Positions 1-6,180 of a stretch of 6,296 bases of DNA are shown piece by piece; positions within the stretch are counted from its first letter, which is position 1; every line of letters begins with the position of its first letter. The position numbers and the translations under genes are program-made. Under the pieces are notes generated by a model. The model had not been told where the DNA came from. It made no database searches and saw nothing but the letters and a program-made list of their open reading frames with translations. The stretch lies in NCBI GenBank assembly GCA_031290855.1, contig JAISLM010000081.1, positions 1 through 6,296 on the forward strand, in the 5' to 3' direction. Source of the stretch: Spirochaetaceae bacterium. Its GTDB lineage: Bacteria > Spirochaetota > Spirochaetia > Treponematales > Breznakiellaceae.

Positions 1-1
1 G

Positions 2-433
2 AAGGGCATTACCACCATGGAACAGGCCAACGCCGCCCTCCCGCGTTTTATCAGGGAGTTCAACCAACGGTTCCACCGGGAACCGGCGTGCCGGGATGAG
101 ACCGCCTTCGCTCCCGTCCCGATGAACTTCGACCTTGATACCCTGCTTGCGGCCAAATACCATCGCAAAACGGATACCCGCGGATGCTTCTCATTTCATA
201 CTTACACGTTTCAGGTTGACAGCCCCAAACCGCCGGTCAAGAAACAGATCACGTTTTTGTTCAGCGAGAAAATCGGCTTCAAAGCGTATTACGACAAAAC
301 CTATTACGGGGTGAAATTTTTGGACTTCCTGAACAAAGACAAAAAATCACATCTGCCGCGGGTTACCAAACGGCTTATTCACGATGCCTTCTTTGCCGGC
401 GTAAAAGTCCCCGAACTGACCGGCAGGGGGTGA
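2..433 (+). CDS. Transposase, ISNCY/IS1202-type integrase-core, C-terminal part (5' end outside window)
   Basis: This is the C-terminal part of a DNA-cutting transposase from an insertion sequence. The frame is open from base 2, and the residues before the first ATG (KGITT at bases 2-16) continue the conserved reading 'GITTMEQANAALPRFIREFNQRF'-like, so the ATG at 17 is internal and the gene starts beyond the left edge. Counting from that Met, residues 7-23 (ALPRFIREFNQRFHREP) match the stretch that closes the rve/integrase domain in ISNCY/IS1202-type transposases. Residues 38-45 (FDLDTLLA) and 63-67 (YTFQV) match the small beta-rich tail that follows it. The family match is from memory of conserved motifs, not a search. 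The catalytic DDE residues would lie outside the window, so whether the element is intact cannot be judged. The stop codon lies inside the first of two direct repeats that probably mark the end of the element. Confidence 0.75.
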   Translation, partial: KGITTMEQANAALPRFIREFNQRFHREPACRDETAFAPVPMNFDLDTLLAAKYHRKTDTRGCFSFHTYTFQVDSPKPPVKKQITFLFSEKIGFKAYYDKTYYGVKFLDFLNKDKKSHLPRVTKRLIHDAFFAGVKVPELTGRG

Positions 434-481
434 ACGATTCGCCTGTGAATTAGAGCCTTTTAGGGGTGAACGAATCGCTCG
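427..481. repeat. 19-bp direct repeat pair at the transposase 3' end
   Basis: Bases 427-445 and 463-481 read GGGGTGAACGAWTCGCYYG, with 16 of 19 positions identical and a 36-bp period. The first copy contains the transposase stop codon and the second lies just beyond it. Tandem repeats near an IS end are often transposase binding sites, so these probably belong to the right end of the element. The exact IS boundary cannot be set because the other end is not in the window. Confidence 0.55.
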
Positions 482-546
482 TTATTGACAGAAAATATGT
501 CGTTAATCAGCAATTCTTATTTTAAAAAACATGTTAAAGTGGAGGT

Positions 547-1071
547 ATGGGAGAGGGAATCATAAAACGGCTGCCTGGCAGTTTGCGGGCAGCGGGGGAT
601 AGGATCCCCGATGTGCGGCGTGGCGGGAACGCTTTGAGGCATCGGATTACGGACGCGCTGATTTGCGCGTTTGCCGTATTTTTCTTTTTGTATCCTTCAT
701 TGCTCCGTTTTCAGCGGGCCATGAAAAGCCGGCGGCGGCGCAACAACATGGAAACCCTGTTTGGGGTGTCCGAAATACCCTGCGACAACACGATACGGGA
801 ACTAATGGACGGCATAGCGCCGGAGGCATTGTCCGGGGTGTTCATGGAGAACCTGCGGACGGCGGAGGATGCGGGAGCGCTGAAGGAGCAGCGGGTATCG
901 GGCGGCGGAAACAAATGGCGTGGCCGAATGAATATCTTGAGCAATTGCTTTTTCAATCTTCCTTCGCCTCCGCTTCAGGGTAATTTATATGCGCCGGCCC
1001 CGGTGTCCCGCGTAAAATCCGGCCTAAAGGAAGGCGGAATCTCATGTAAAAATCTGACCGTGGAAGCCTAA
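547..1071 (+). pseudogene. N-terminal fragment of an IS transposase, frame running into unrelated sequence
   Basis: Residues about 30-110 resemble the N-terminal helical domain of a group of IS4-like/ISNCY transposases. Residues 34-53 (ITDALICAFAVFFFLYPSLL) and 71-87 (LFGVSEIPCDNTIRELM) are the recognisable parts, corresponding to the family's 'DALMSALA-F--KYPSLL' and 'LYG-E-APCDT-LRE-LD' regions. After about residue 110 (base 877) the similarity stops. The catalytic domain (several hundred residues in full-length members) is absent, and the rest (GGGNKWRGRMNILSNC and onward) has no recognisable motif and looks like chance read-through. GGAGG ends only 1 nt before the ATG, too close for a good ribosome binding site, so the original start may differ. 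The product cannot transpose on its own. Family assignment is by motif memory only. Confidence 0.6.
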
Positions 1072-1079
1072 ACTTTTTC

Positions 1080-1106
1080 CGCGGCGGGGGCTGCTCCCCC
1101 GCCGCG
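1080..1106. repeat. Perfect 11-bp GC-only inverted repeat
   Basis: Bases 1080-1090 pair perfectly with 1096-1106 around the loop CTGCT, and every pair is G-C. It lies just after the end of the transposase-fragment frame. It has a T run before it on the plus strand, but none after it on either strand, so it does not have the form of a normal intrinsic terminator. Confidence 0.6.
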
Positions 1107-1200
1107 CCGCCGGAAAGGTGTTTCCGGTTCAGCTTCCTTCCCTTTTTCGCCGCCCGTTAAAGCAAACCGCGGGCGGTCACCCGCAATATTGGATTTATAT

Positions 1201-1237
1201 GAAAAAGCGGGCCTTAGTCCGGTTAGACCGCTTTTTC
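1201..1237. terminator. Candidate bidirectional intrinsic terminator
   Basis: Bases 1201-1210 (GAAAAAGCGG) are the exact reverse complement of 1228-1237 (CCGCTTTTTC), with 17 bases between. Read on either strand this gives a GCGG/CCGC stem with an A run before it and a T run after it, as in bidirectional terminators. It lies between the plus-strand IS remains and the minus-strand operon, where such a site makes sense. The GC core is short and the loop long, and it lies about 470 bases beyond the operon's last stop, so confidence is limited. Confidence 0.4.
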
Positions 1238-1262
1238 GGTAGCTTTTCCCAAAACCAATGGG

Positions 1263-1280
1263 GCGACCGGTACTGGTCGC
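1263..1280. repeat. 6-bp perfect inverted repeat
   Basis: GCGACC at 1263-1268 pairs with GGTCGC at 1275-1280 around GGTACT, and a G-T wobble can extend the stem by one pair. It is one of several short stems in this gene-free block and has no T run. Confidence 0.4.
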
Positions 1281-1349
1281 GGATTCCGGAAGGGGAGCCG
1301 CCGGACGGCGGGGAAGCGGGGGAGGAGGCAGACGTTCCGCCGACCCACA

Positions 1350-1443
1350 GGGTCAGACACCATAGCGGGAAACGCCTCGCCGGACGCGCGGCGGCGGCGG
1401 ACGACACCCCGGCCTACGGGGTCAGACCCCGCAGCGGGAAACG
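1350..1443. repeat. Two-copy 25-bp REP-like repeat with palindromic core
   Basis: Bases 1350-1374 and 1419-1443 share GGGTCAGACnCCnnAGCGGGAAACG, with 22 of 25 positions identical and a 69-bp period. In the second copy the core at 1418-1430 is the palindrome GGGGTCAGACCCC (6-bp arms around a central A). In the first copy it is degenerate (AGGGTCAGACACC). A palindrome plus a conserved flank, repeated in the same orientation, resembles dispersed REP-type elements. Only two copies are seen here. Confidence 0.55.
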
Positions 1444-1679
1444 GGCGTCAGGGGCCGCGTTTTTCCGCTTGTTCCTCCTTCCCGCCGCCCCGGCACCCGG
1501 ATAAGCGGCATAATCCGCCCGGAGAACCGTCGCATCCGCCATTTCCTCCCAAACCTGGCCCGTCCAGGGGGGTACGCCTGCCCTGAAAGCCGAATTACGG
1601 GTCAAGTTTAGCCCTGCGGCGGAAATGTCCACCAAAAATCAATCTGAACATGGCAAACCTGCCGGACGCAACGAATCTA

Positions 1680-1701
1680 CCGGCGTATGTTAAAGCGCCG
1701 G
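1680..1701 (-). terminator. Weak hairpin just after the operon's last stop
   Basis: CCGGCG at 1680-1685 pairs with CGCCGG at 1696-1701 around a 10-base loop, starting 5 bases beyond the TAA of the last operon gene. The position suits a terminator, but on the minus strand it is followed by TAGATTCG rather than a T run. It could instead slow 3' exonuclease decay. Confidence 0.25.
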
Positions 1702-1706
1702 GCGGG

Positions 1707-3374
1707 TTAAAAGCCGATGTACTTTACAAAGGATTTTTCAAAACCGGCGTCTTCCGCGAGCTCTATCTTTTCCACGCGGGCGGCGATTTCGGCAAGGCGT
1801 TCCCGAAGCGGCGCGCTCAGCAGCAGGGCGGCCGCCCCCGCTAGCGACGTGTTTCCGGCAAACGACACTTTCCCGGCAAAGGCCGGCGGCAACAGCCCTA
1901 TCGTAACGAGGCTTTTTTCGTTGAGGTGGTAGCCGAAGGAGCCGGCTATCACGGCCCTGTCGACATCGCGGGCATCGACTCCGAAGCGGGCAAGCAGAAG
2001 TTCGATGCCGCTCCGTATCGCGCTTTTAGCAAGCTGAATCTGCCGGATGTCATTTTGGCTTATGTACACCCCCTCCGTGATAAAGAACGCCGTACCCGCG
2101 TCAGTCCGCCTTACCCTTGCGGCCAGTTTACCCGCCGCTTCCCCGCCCCCAGGCTGAACGAAGCGGCCCCGCTTGTCGACTAGACCAGTCCGCACGAGTT
2201 CGGCTGCTATGTCGAGGATGCCGCTTCCGCAGATGCCCGCCGCCCCCGCGCTGCCGGCATCGTCCTCTGATAGCGCCCCCTCCCGGCCTATCAGGGTGAA
2301 CGAGAGGGAGCCGTCTTCCCTCACCGCGAAGGCTTCTATCGCGCCGTCCTGCGCCCTCATACCGCAGGCTATGTTCATCCCCTCGAAGGCCGGGCCTGCC
2401 GCCGTCGAAGAGGCGGCAAGCCTCCCGTCTTTCGCGAGTACGATTTCCCCGTTAGTGCCGATGTCGACGAAAAGCGTGAGGCCCTTCTTGTCGGAAAGGC
2501 CCGTGGCAAGTATGCCGGAGGCTATATCCGCGCCTACCCAGGCCGAGATCACCGGCGGCAGGTATATAAGCGCGAAGGGCGAAAGCCTGACACCGGCATC
2601 CATTAAGTGGACGCCGCCTGTAGTTTGCGGCGTGTACGGATGGCGGCCAAGACTCGACGGGTCGATGTTGCAGGCAAGGTGAAGCATCGTCGTGTTGCCG
2701 GAGTAGACGGTTTCGTAGATGTGTTTGGTGTCGATGCCGGACCGCTCGGCAAGCGTCCGGGAGAGGGCGTTAAGAACCCCGGCAAAGCTGCCGTAAAGCG
2801 CGGCAAGGCCGCCTTCCTTCCCGGCAAAGCGTATACGTCCCAGAACGTCCTGCGCGTACTTTGTCTGTGGGTTAAGCGCCGATTCACAGGCGAGCGTTTT
2901 GCCCTGCCGGAGGTCGATAAGCTCGGCGACTATCGTTGTCGTGCCTATGTCGACGGCAAGGCCGTACAGGGAGGCGCTGCTGTCGCCCTCCTCGCCGCCG
3001 AGCAGCCGTCCGCCTCCGTAAACGTTTGTCCTGCCGCCTGAGTACTCTTTTGTTATGAAAGGCGCTGTTTCGGCTGAGTATTCGCACATCGCCCGTGCCG
3101 AGAGGATTCGCAGGCTCTTGTTTCCGCCCGCATAGTCCGGTACGGCATAAACTTCCCCGTCTTTGACGGGAGTGCTGCAGGCGGGGACGGCCTCCTGTGT
3201 GGAGGCGGCAGTTACGAGGCACTTACCGCAAGCGCCTTCACCGCCGCACGGAGTCTCTACCCCGACCCCGCCAAGCCGCGCCGCCTCCAGTATGCTCTGG
3301 CCCGCCTCCGCATGAACGCTTACGCGCCGCGCCTCCCCGCCGCCTTCCCCGCAAACGAAGACAATCCTAGCCAT
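1707..3374 (-). CDS. RACo-type ATP-dependent reductive activator of corrinoid proteins ([2Fe-2S] + ASKHA ATPase)
   Basis: The product (555 aa) should use ATP and a low-potential electron to return an inactive Co(II) corrinoid protein to the methyl-accepting Co(I) state, in the cytoplasm. Residues 1-80 form a plant-type [2Fe-2S] domain with C43-x5-C49-x2-C52-x13-C66. Residues about 137-555 are the ASKHA/DUF4445 part. The phosphate-1 motif is DIGTTT (142-147), followed by GNTTM (226-230), a second DIGTNGE (304-310), AAGPAFEG (325-332), GICGSG (380-385), AGSFGYHLN (477-485) and GNTSLAGA (507-514). These are hallmark stretches of RACo-like proteins. The length is somewhat below the roughly 600-640 residues common in the family, and the linker between Fe-S and ATPase parts is short. 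The ATG overlaps the preceding gene's stop by 8 nt, and AGAGG lies 6 nt upstream (bases 3381-3385). It is the last gene of the operon, and its partner is presumably the 220-aa corrinoid protein. Confidence 0.92.
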   Translation of the reverse strand: MARIVFVCGEGGGEARRVSVHAEAGQSILEAARLGGVGVETPCGGEGACGKCLVTAASTQEAVPACSTPVKDGEVYAVPDYAGGNKSLRILSARAMCEYSAETAPFITKEYSGGRTNVYGGGRLLGGEEGDSSASLYGLAVDIGTTTIVAELIDLRQGKTLACESALNPQTKYAQDVLGRIRFAGKEGGLAALYGSFAGVLNALSRTLAERSGIDTKHIYETVYSGNTTMLHLACNIDPSSLGRHPYTPQTTGGVHLMDAGVRLSPFALIYLPPVISAWVGADIASGILATGLSDKKGLTLFVDIGTNGEIVLAKDGRLAASSTAAGPAFEGMNIACGMRAQDGAIEAFAVREDGSLSFTLIGREGALSEDDAGSAGAAGICGSGILDIAAELVRTGLVDKRGRFVQPGGGEAAGKLAARVRRTDAGTAFFITEGVYISQNDIRQIQLAKSAIRSGIELLLARFGVDARDVDRAVIAGSFGYHLNEKSLVTIGLLPPAFAGKVSFAGNTSLAGAAALLLSAPLRERLAEIAARVEKIELAEDAGFEKSFVKYIGF

Positions 3375-4401
3375 GCCGCGCCTCTTTTACGGCGGCGGTG
3401 AAAGCCTGTATGTTCGCAAGCGGGCTCGATGTCGAGAGGCCGCAGGCGGGAGCGATGATGTCTATGCCTTTTTGAAGGAGTACGCCTGTCGCCCTGCTTA
3501 TCTTTTCGGGATCGCCTGACTCAAGGAGGTAGGTGCTGAGGTTTCCCATCGTCGTAACGCATGAGTTTTCTTTCTTCACCTCCTCCAGGTTCACCATCGC
3601 GTCAACACTGAGCGCGTCTCCCTCCAGACGGAAAAGGTGCTTCTTTACAGCCCTGATGTCGCCGCAAATGTGTACAATCACAGGCTTCCCCGCCCCGTGC
3701 GCCGCCGTTACGATGCTGTTTATGTAACGGAGCGCGTACTCTTCGAAGAGGCGCGGCCCCAAAATTTCGCCGGTGGCTGTGGGGTCGGCAATGGAAATGA
3801 CGTTCGCGCCGCATTCGGCCATCAGCAGCGCCCAGTCAACAAGTTGCTCCGTAACGTAGGAGATCAGCTTGTGGGAGTTTTCCCTGTCGCGGTACAGGTC
3901 CCTGAAAAACGCCGTCTGCCCCACAAGAGAGGCGGCGGTGCTTACAGGCCCCGTTAAGCTGCCGATAACGGGTACGTCGGGGTGTTTTTTGCGGAGGGCG
4001 CCTATCGCTGCCAGCAGTTCCCCGCCCCGCCTGCTCCGCCCGATAGCGCCTTTTTCAAAGTAGCGCGCCTCCCTCGCGCACGGGAAGTTTTCCCTCGTGA
4101 TCTTCGGCTCGCACTTCAGGGTGCCGTAGTCTACGGAAGCGCCCAGAGCCTCAGGTTCCACCGTCATGCAGAACGGAAGGCCGAAGTTCTCGAAGCCGGT
4201 ATACATTGCAACATCTTCGGCGAGAGCCGCGATGAGGCCGCCCTCTCCGTGCGCCTCCGGCAGGGTATGTCCGCCCTGTTCCATCACTTCCACCACGGCG
4301 GCGTTCATCATGCCGCCCGGACAGATGACAGGAGGCCGCTCAGTCGCCTTCTTGCCGAGCGTCCGCTCCAGGCGTTCCATCCGGGAAAAAACGTCCGTCA
4401 T
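3367..4401 (-). CDS. MtaA/CmuA-type methylcorrinoid methyltransferase (uroporphyrinogen decarboxylase fold)
   Basis: This 344-aa enzyme has the UroD TIM-barrel fold but is not a haem enzyme. The zinc-binding set of MtaA/MtbA/CmuA methyltransferases is visible as H244-x-C246 in VIVHICGD (241-248) and C320 in APACGLSTSSPLANI (317-331). Other family stretches are GSLTGPVSTAA (147-157), ADPTATGEILGPRLFEEY (205-222) and MGNLSTYLLESGDPEKI (285-301). The last is very like the 'GNISTS-LL-GTPEEV' region of methylcobamide:thiol methyltransferases. By family, it carries a methyl group between the corrinoid protein and a zinc-activated acceptor or donor. Among the two paralogues here it is the more MtaA-like, so I favour the acceptor-side (MT II) role, but that is inference. 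The acceptor is unknown, since MtaA itself uses coenzyme M, which most bacteria lack. GAGG lies 8 nt before the ATG. The gene starts 3 nt after the corrinoid protein's stop. Confidence 0.88.
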   Translation of the reverse strand: MTDVFSRMERLERTLGKKATERPPVICPGGMMNAAVVEVMEQGGHTLPEAHGEGGLIAALAEDVAMYTGFENFGLPFCMTVEPEALGASVDYGTLKCEPKITRENFPCAREARYFEKGAIGRSRRGGELLAAIGALRKKHPDVPVIGSLTGPVSTAASLVGQTAFFRDLYRDRENSHKLISYVTEQLVDWALLMAECGANVISIADPTATGEILGPRLFEEYALRYINSIVTAAHGAGKPVIVHICGDIRAVKKHLFRLEGDALSVDAMVNLEEVKKENSCVTTMGNLSTYLLESGDPEKISRATGVLLQKGIDIIAPACGLSTSSPLANIQAFTAAVKEARHG

Positions 4402-4404
4402 GCC

Positions 4405-5067
4405 CTAAACCTCTGCCCCTGCGCCTTCCGCCGCGACAAGGCTCCTGCAAAGCCGCACCGCCTCGTTAGCGTTCTTCCCGTAGCCGTCCGCGCCTATGCG
4501 GTCAGCAAAGGCCTGGCTGATTGGCCCGCCGCCTACGATCACCTTGAATTGACTTCGGATACCGGTTTTTTTCAGTATCCGTACGACCTCCTCCATGTTG
4601 TCCATCGTGGTCGTCATAAGGCTGGAAAGGAGTATCAGTTCCGCCCCCGTTTCCACGGCCTTGTCTACAAAGACACCCGGCGGCACGTCCCGTCCCAGAT
4701 CAACAATTTCAAAACCGGCCGATTCCAGCATTATTTTGACAAGGTTCTTGCCTATATCATGCGTGTCGCCTTCTATCACGCCTATTACGCCCCTGTGCTT
4801 TTCCCGGACGCTCTCCTGCTTCAGGTGCGGCTTCAGTACGGCTATTCCCGCGTTCATCGCGTCTGAGCAGATTATAAGTTCCGGCACGAAATACTCCTCC
4901 TCGTCAAACAGCTTGCCGGCCCTCTCCATTCCATGCGACAGCCCCTTGTCGATGGCGGTGTAGCTGTCAAGTTTTTCCTCCACAGCCTGCTTCGAATACT
5001 CCACAGCCCCCTCCTCGTCCATGTTGACGACAGAGTCGGAAAGCTTTTTCAACAATTCTTCTTTCAT
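4405..5067 (-). CDS. Corrinoid (B12-binding) methyl carrier protein, MtaC/MtbC-like
   Basis: The 220-aa product is the mobile methyl carrier of the pathway. Residues 1-85 are a helical 'cap' domain (B12-binding-2) with the typical LFDEEEYFVPELI at 53-65. Residues about 92-215 are the Rossmann-type B12 domain. The cobalt-ligating motif D-x-H-x-x-G is D101-T-H103-D-I-G106 (EGDTHDIGKNLV), with H103 the expected lower cobalt ligand. The two supporting B12 loops are also present: LLSSLMTTTM (146-155) and VIVGGGPIS (176-184). The length is typical of stand-alone MtaC-type proteins. AGGAG lies 6 nt upstream of the ATG (bases 5074-5078). The gene sits between two methyltransferases, so it is presumably methylated by one and demethylated by the other, with the downstream activator repairing its cobalt. 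Its substrate class cannot be told from the sequence: methanol, methylamine and O-demethylase carriers are alike. Confidence 0.93.
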   Translation of the reverse strand: MKEELLKKLSDSVVNMDEEGAVEYSKQAVEEKLDSYTAIDKGLSHGMERAGKLFDEEEYFVPELIICSDAMNAGIAVLKPHLKQESVREKHRGVIGVIEGDTHDIGKNLVKIMLESAGFEIVDLGRDVPPGVFVDKAVETGAELILLSSLMTTTMDNMEEVVRILKKTGIRSQFKVIVGGGPISQAFADRIGADGYGKNANEAVRLCRSLVAAEGAGAEV

Positions 5068-5119
5068 ATAGTTCTCCTCTGCGGGCGCTTAAACGCTGTC
5101 CCCGAAATATAGATGCCTC

Positions 5120-6163
5120 TCATTTTTCTGCCCCTGTACCGCCGTAGTTCCGCGCCGCTCCCGCCATCGCCCTGATGTTGGCAAGCGGCGTTGTGGGCGG
5201 GATGTCGCAGCCCGGCATCAAAAGAAAGCCCGTCCCCGCTCCCGCCCTGGCGATAGATGCGCGGCACGCCTCCGCCACGCCGCCGGGACTTTCCTTCTGC
5301 ATGACGGCTACGGGATTCATGTTGCCGGCAAAGGCGGTGCGCCCGTCAAAGACTTCCCGGCATTTGGCGAGGTCTACCTTGTAATCGACAGAGACAAGTT
5401 CCGCGCCGATGCCGTTTAAGAGGTCCAACCGGTCGCTGATGTTGCCGCAGATATGAAGCGCGGTTCGGACCTTTTGCTCCCTGAGCGCGTCAAACACCTT
5501 TTTAAACGCCGGCAGCGCGAAAGCCTCAAAATGGTTGCGGGCAATCATGTCGCCTGAGCTTGTAGGCTCGGCGAGCAGAAAGAAGTCCGCGCCGTTGTCT
5601 ATGTAGAGCCGGGCGTACTTCAGGTACAAGTCCACCGTAAAGTCGAGGAGGCGGCGCACAGAATCAGGCCTGCGGTAAATATTCCTCATCAGGTTTTCCG
5701 CGCCGTAGAGAAGGCCTGCCAGCGTAAAGGGCCCCCACCTTGTAAGAGCCAGATAGTTTTGACCGTTGATTCCCTTTGCGAGGAGCCGTGTAGTCTCCAG
5801 CAGAAAACGAACCCGCCCGTCCCGGTCAATTTTATCGATGTTGATGCTGTCAATATCCGCATCTTCCTTTATCAGCGTCTCAATAACGTCCGGCGTACCC
5901 TTTAGGCGGAATTTTATTTTGCCGCCTACGGCGCCTATCACGATGTTGTTGTAGCCGGACATGGCCCATACTATGTCCGACTCCGCTTCCGTATAGGCGC
6001 GGTACAGAATGTCCGCAACCTTTTGTGGCGTCTCCGACAAGGCTTTTTCCAGAGAGACACCGCTGCTGTTAAGCGCCCACGCGCCCGCCGACATCAGCGC
6101 AACCGCCTGTCGCGGCGTCCTCCTCAGCGCCAGCAGCTCCGTTATAATTTCTTTAGCATTCAT
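5120..6163 (-). CDS. UroD/MtaA-superfamily methyltransferase, divergent paralogue; candidate substrate:corrinoid methyltransferase
   Basis: This 347-aa protein is the first gene of the operon. It is a clear but distant paralogue of the 344-aa enzyme two genes downstream. The zinc set is kept: H237-x-C239 in ALHICGN (235-241) and C319 in MPGCDIPPTTPLANI (316-330). Shared landmarks include RWGPFTLAG (142-150), EPTSSGDMIARNHFEAF (199-215) and FAGNMNPVAV (278-287). The last is closer to the UroD 'GN-DP' form than to the MtaA 'GNIST' form. The N-terminal 90 residues differ strongly from the paralogue. Position, divergence and pairing with an MtaA-like enzyme suggest it takes the methyl group from the substrate (MT I role), but this is inference and the roles could be reversed. 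Authentic haem UroD is unlikely, since the H-x-C/C zinc motif is that of methyltransferases and no haem genes are nearby. I start it at 6163 because of the ribosome binding site. The in-frame TTG at 6193 lies inside a hairpin arm. Confidence 0.85.
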   Translation of the reverse strand: MNAKEIITELLALRRTPRQAVALMSAGAWALNSSGVSLEKALSETPQKVADILYRAYTEAESDIVWAMSGYNNIVIGAVGGKIKFRLKGTPDVIETLIKEDADIDSINIDKIDRDGRVRFLLETTRLLAKGINGQNYLALTRWGPFTLAGLLYGAENLMRNIYRRPDSVRRLLDFTVDLYLKYARLYIDNGADFFLLAEPTSSGDMIARNHFEAFALPAFKKVFDALREQKVRTALHICGNISDRLDLLNGIGAELVSVDYKVDLAKCREVFDGRTAFAGNMNPVAVMQKESPGGVAEACRASIARAGAGTGFLLMPGCDIPPTTPLANIRAMAGAARNYGGTGAEK

Positions 6164-6171
6164 ACAATTCA

Positions 6172-6176
6172 CTCCT
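6172..6176 (-). promoter_or_regulatory. Ribosome binding site fixing the start of the first operon gene
   Basis: Read on the minus strand, AGGAG lies 8 nt before the ATG at 6163 (TTAGGAGTGAATTGTATG). This favours the ATG over the in-frame TTG at 6193, which has no Shine-Dalgarno and falls in the hairpin at 6181-6238. Only 4 bases separate the site from the foot of that hairpin. Confidence 0.7.
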
Positions 6177-6180
6177 AATT

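Larger units (their letters stand above)
1072..1706. other. Gene-free, hairpin-rich intergenic block
   Basis: About 635 bases separate the transposase fragment from the convergent operon. The open frames here have low-complexity Pro/Arg/Gly/Ala-rich translations, no convincing ribosome binding site and no recognisable motif, so I call no gene. The block is GC-rich and holds several perfect short inverted repeats and a two-copy repeat, each listed separately. It may be decayed IS DNA, a terminator region, or a structured transcript. Confidence 0.6.
1707..6163 (-). other. Four-gene corrinoid methyltransferase operon
   Basis: Four minus-strand genes follow one another with gaps of 52 nt, 3 nt and an 8-nt overlap, which points to a single transcript. 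Order of transcription: UroD/MtaA-family methyltransferase, corrinoid protein, second UroD/MtaA-family methyltransferase, RACo-type activator. This is the standard part list of an anaerobic methyl-transfer module: two methyltransferases, the corrinoid carrier and its repair ATPase. No regulator, transporter or MtrH-like methyltetrahydrofolate transferase is encoded within the window. I see no clear sigma-70 promoter between the hairpins and the first gene, so the promoter may lie at or beyond the right edge. Confidence 0.8.

Noticed and set aside
1080..1106. The 11-bp GC stem as a rho-independent terminator
   Set aside because: No T run follows the stem on either strand. The T run precedes it on the plus strand.
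1350..1443. CRISPR array
   Set aside because: There are only two imperfect copies, the repeat itself is a palindrome with a variable centre, and no cas genes are present.
1118..1504. Plus-strand open frame of 128 codons in the intergenic block
   Set aside because: It has no ribosome binding site and a low-complexity Arg/Gly/Ala/Pro translation, and it runs through the hairpins and repeat pair. It looks like a chance frame in GC-rich DNA.
3982..4866. Long plus-strand open frame (294 codons) antisense to the methyltransferase and corrinoid genes
   Set aside because: It lies wholly opposite two genes with clear motifs, spans their junction, and its translation shows no domain. It is a GC-rich antisense shadow.
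5120..6163. Reading either UroD-fold protein as the haem enzyme HemE
   Set aside because: Both carry the H-x-C...C zinc-binding motif of corrinoid methyltransferases and sit with a corrinoid protein and a RACo-type activator. No haem biosynthesis gene is nearby.
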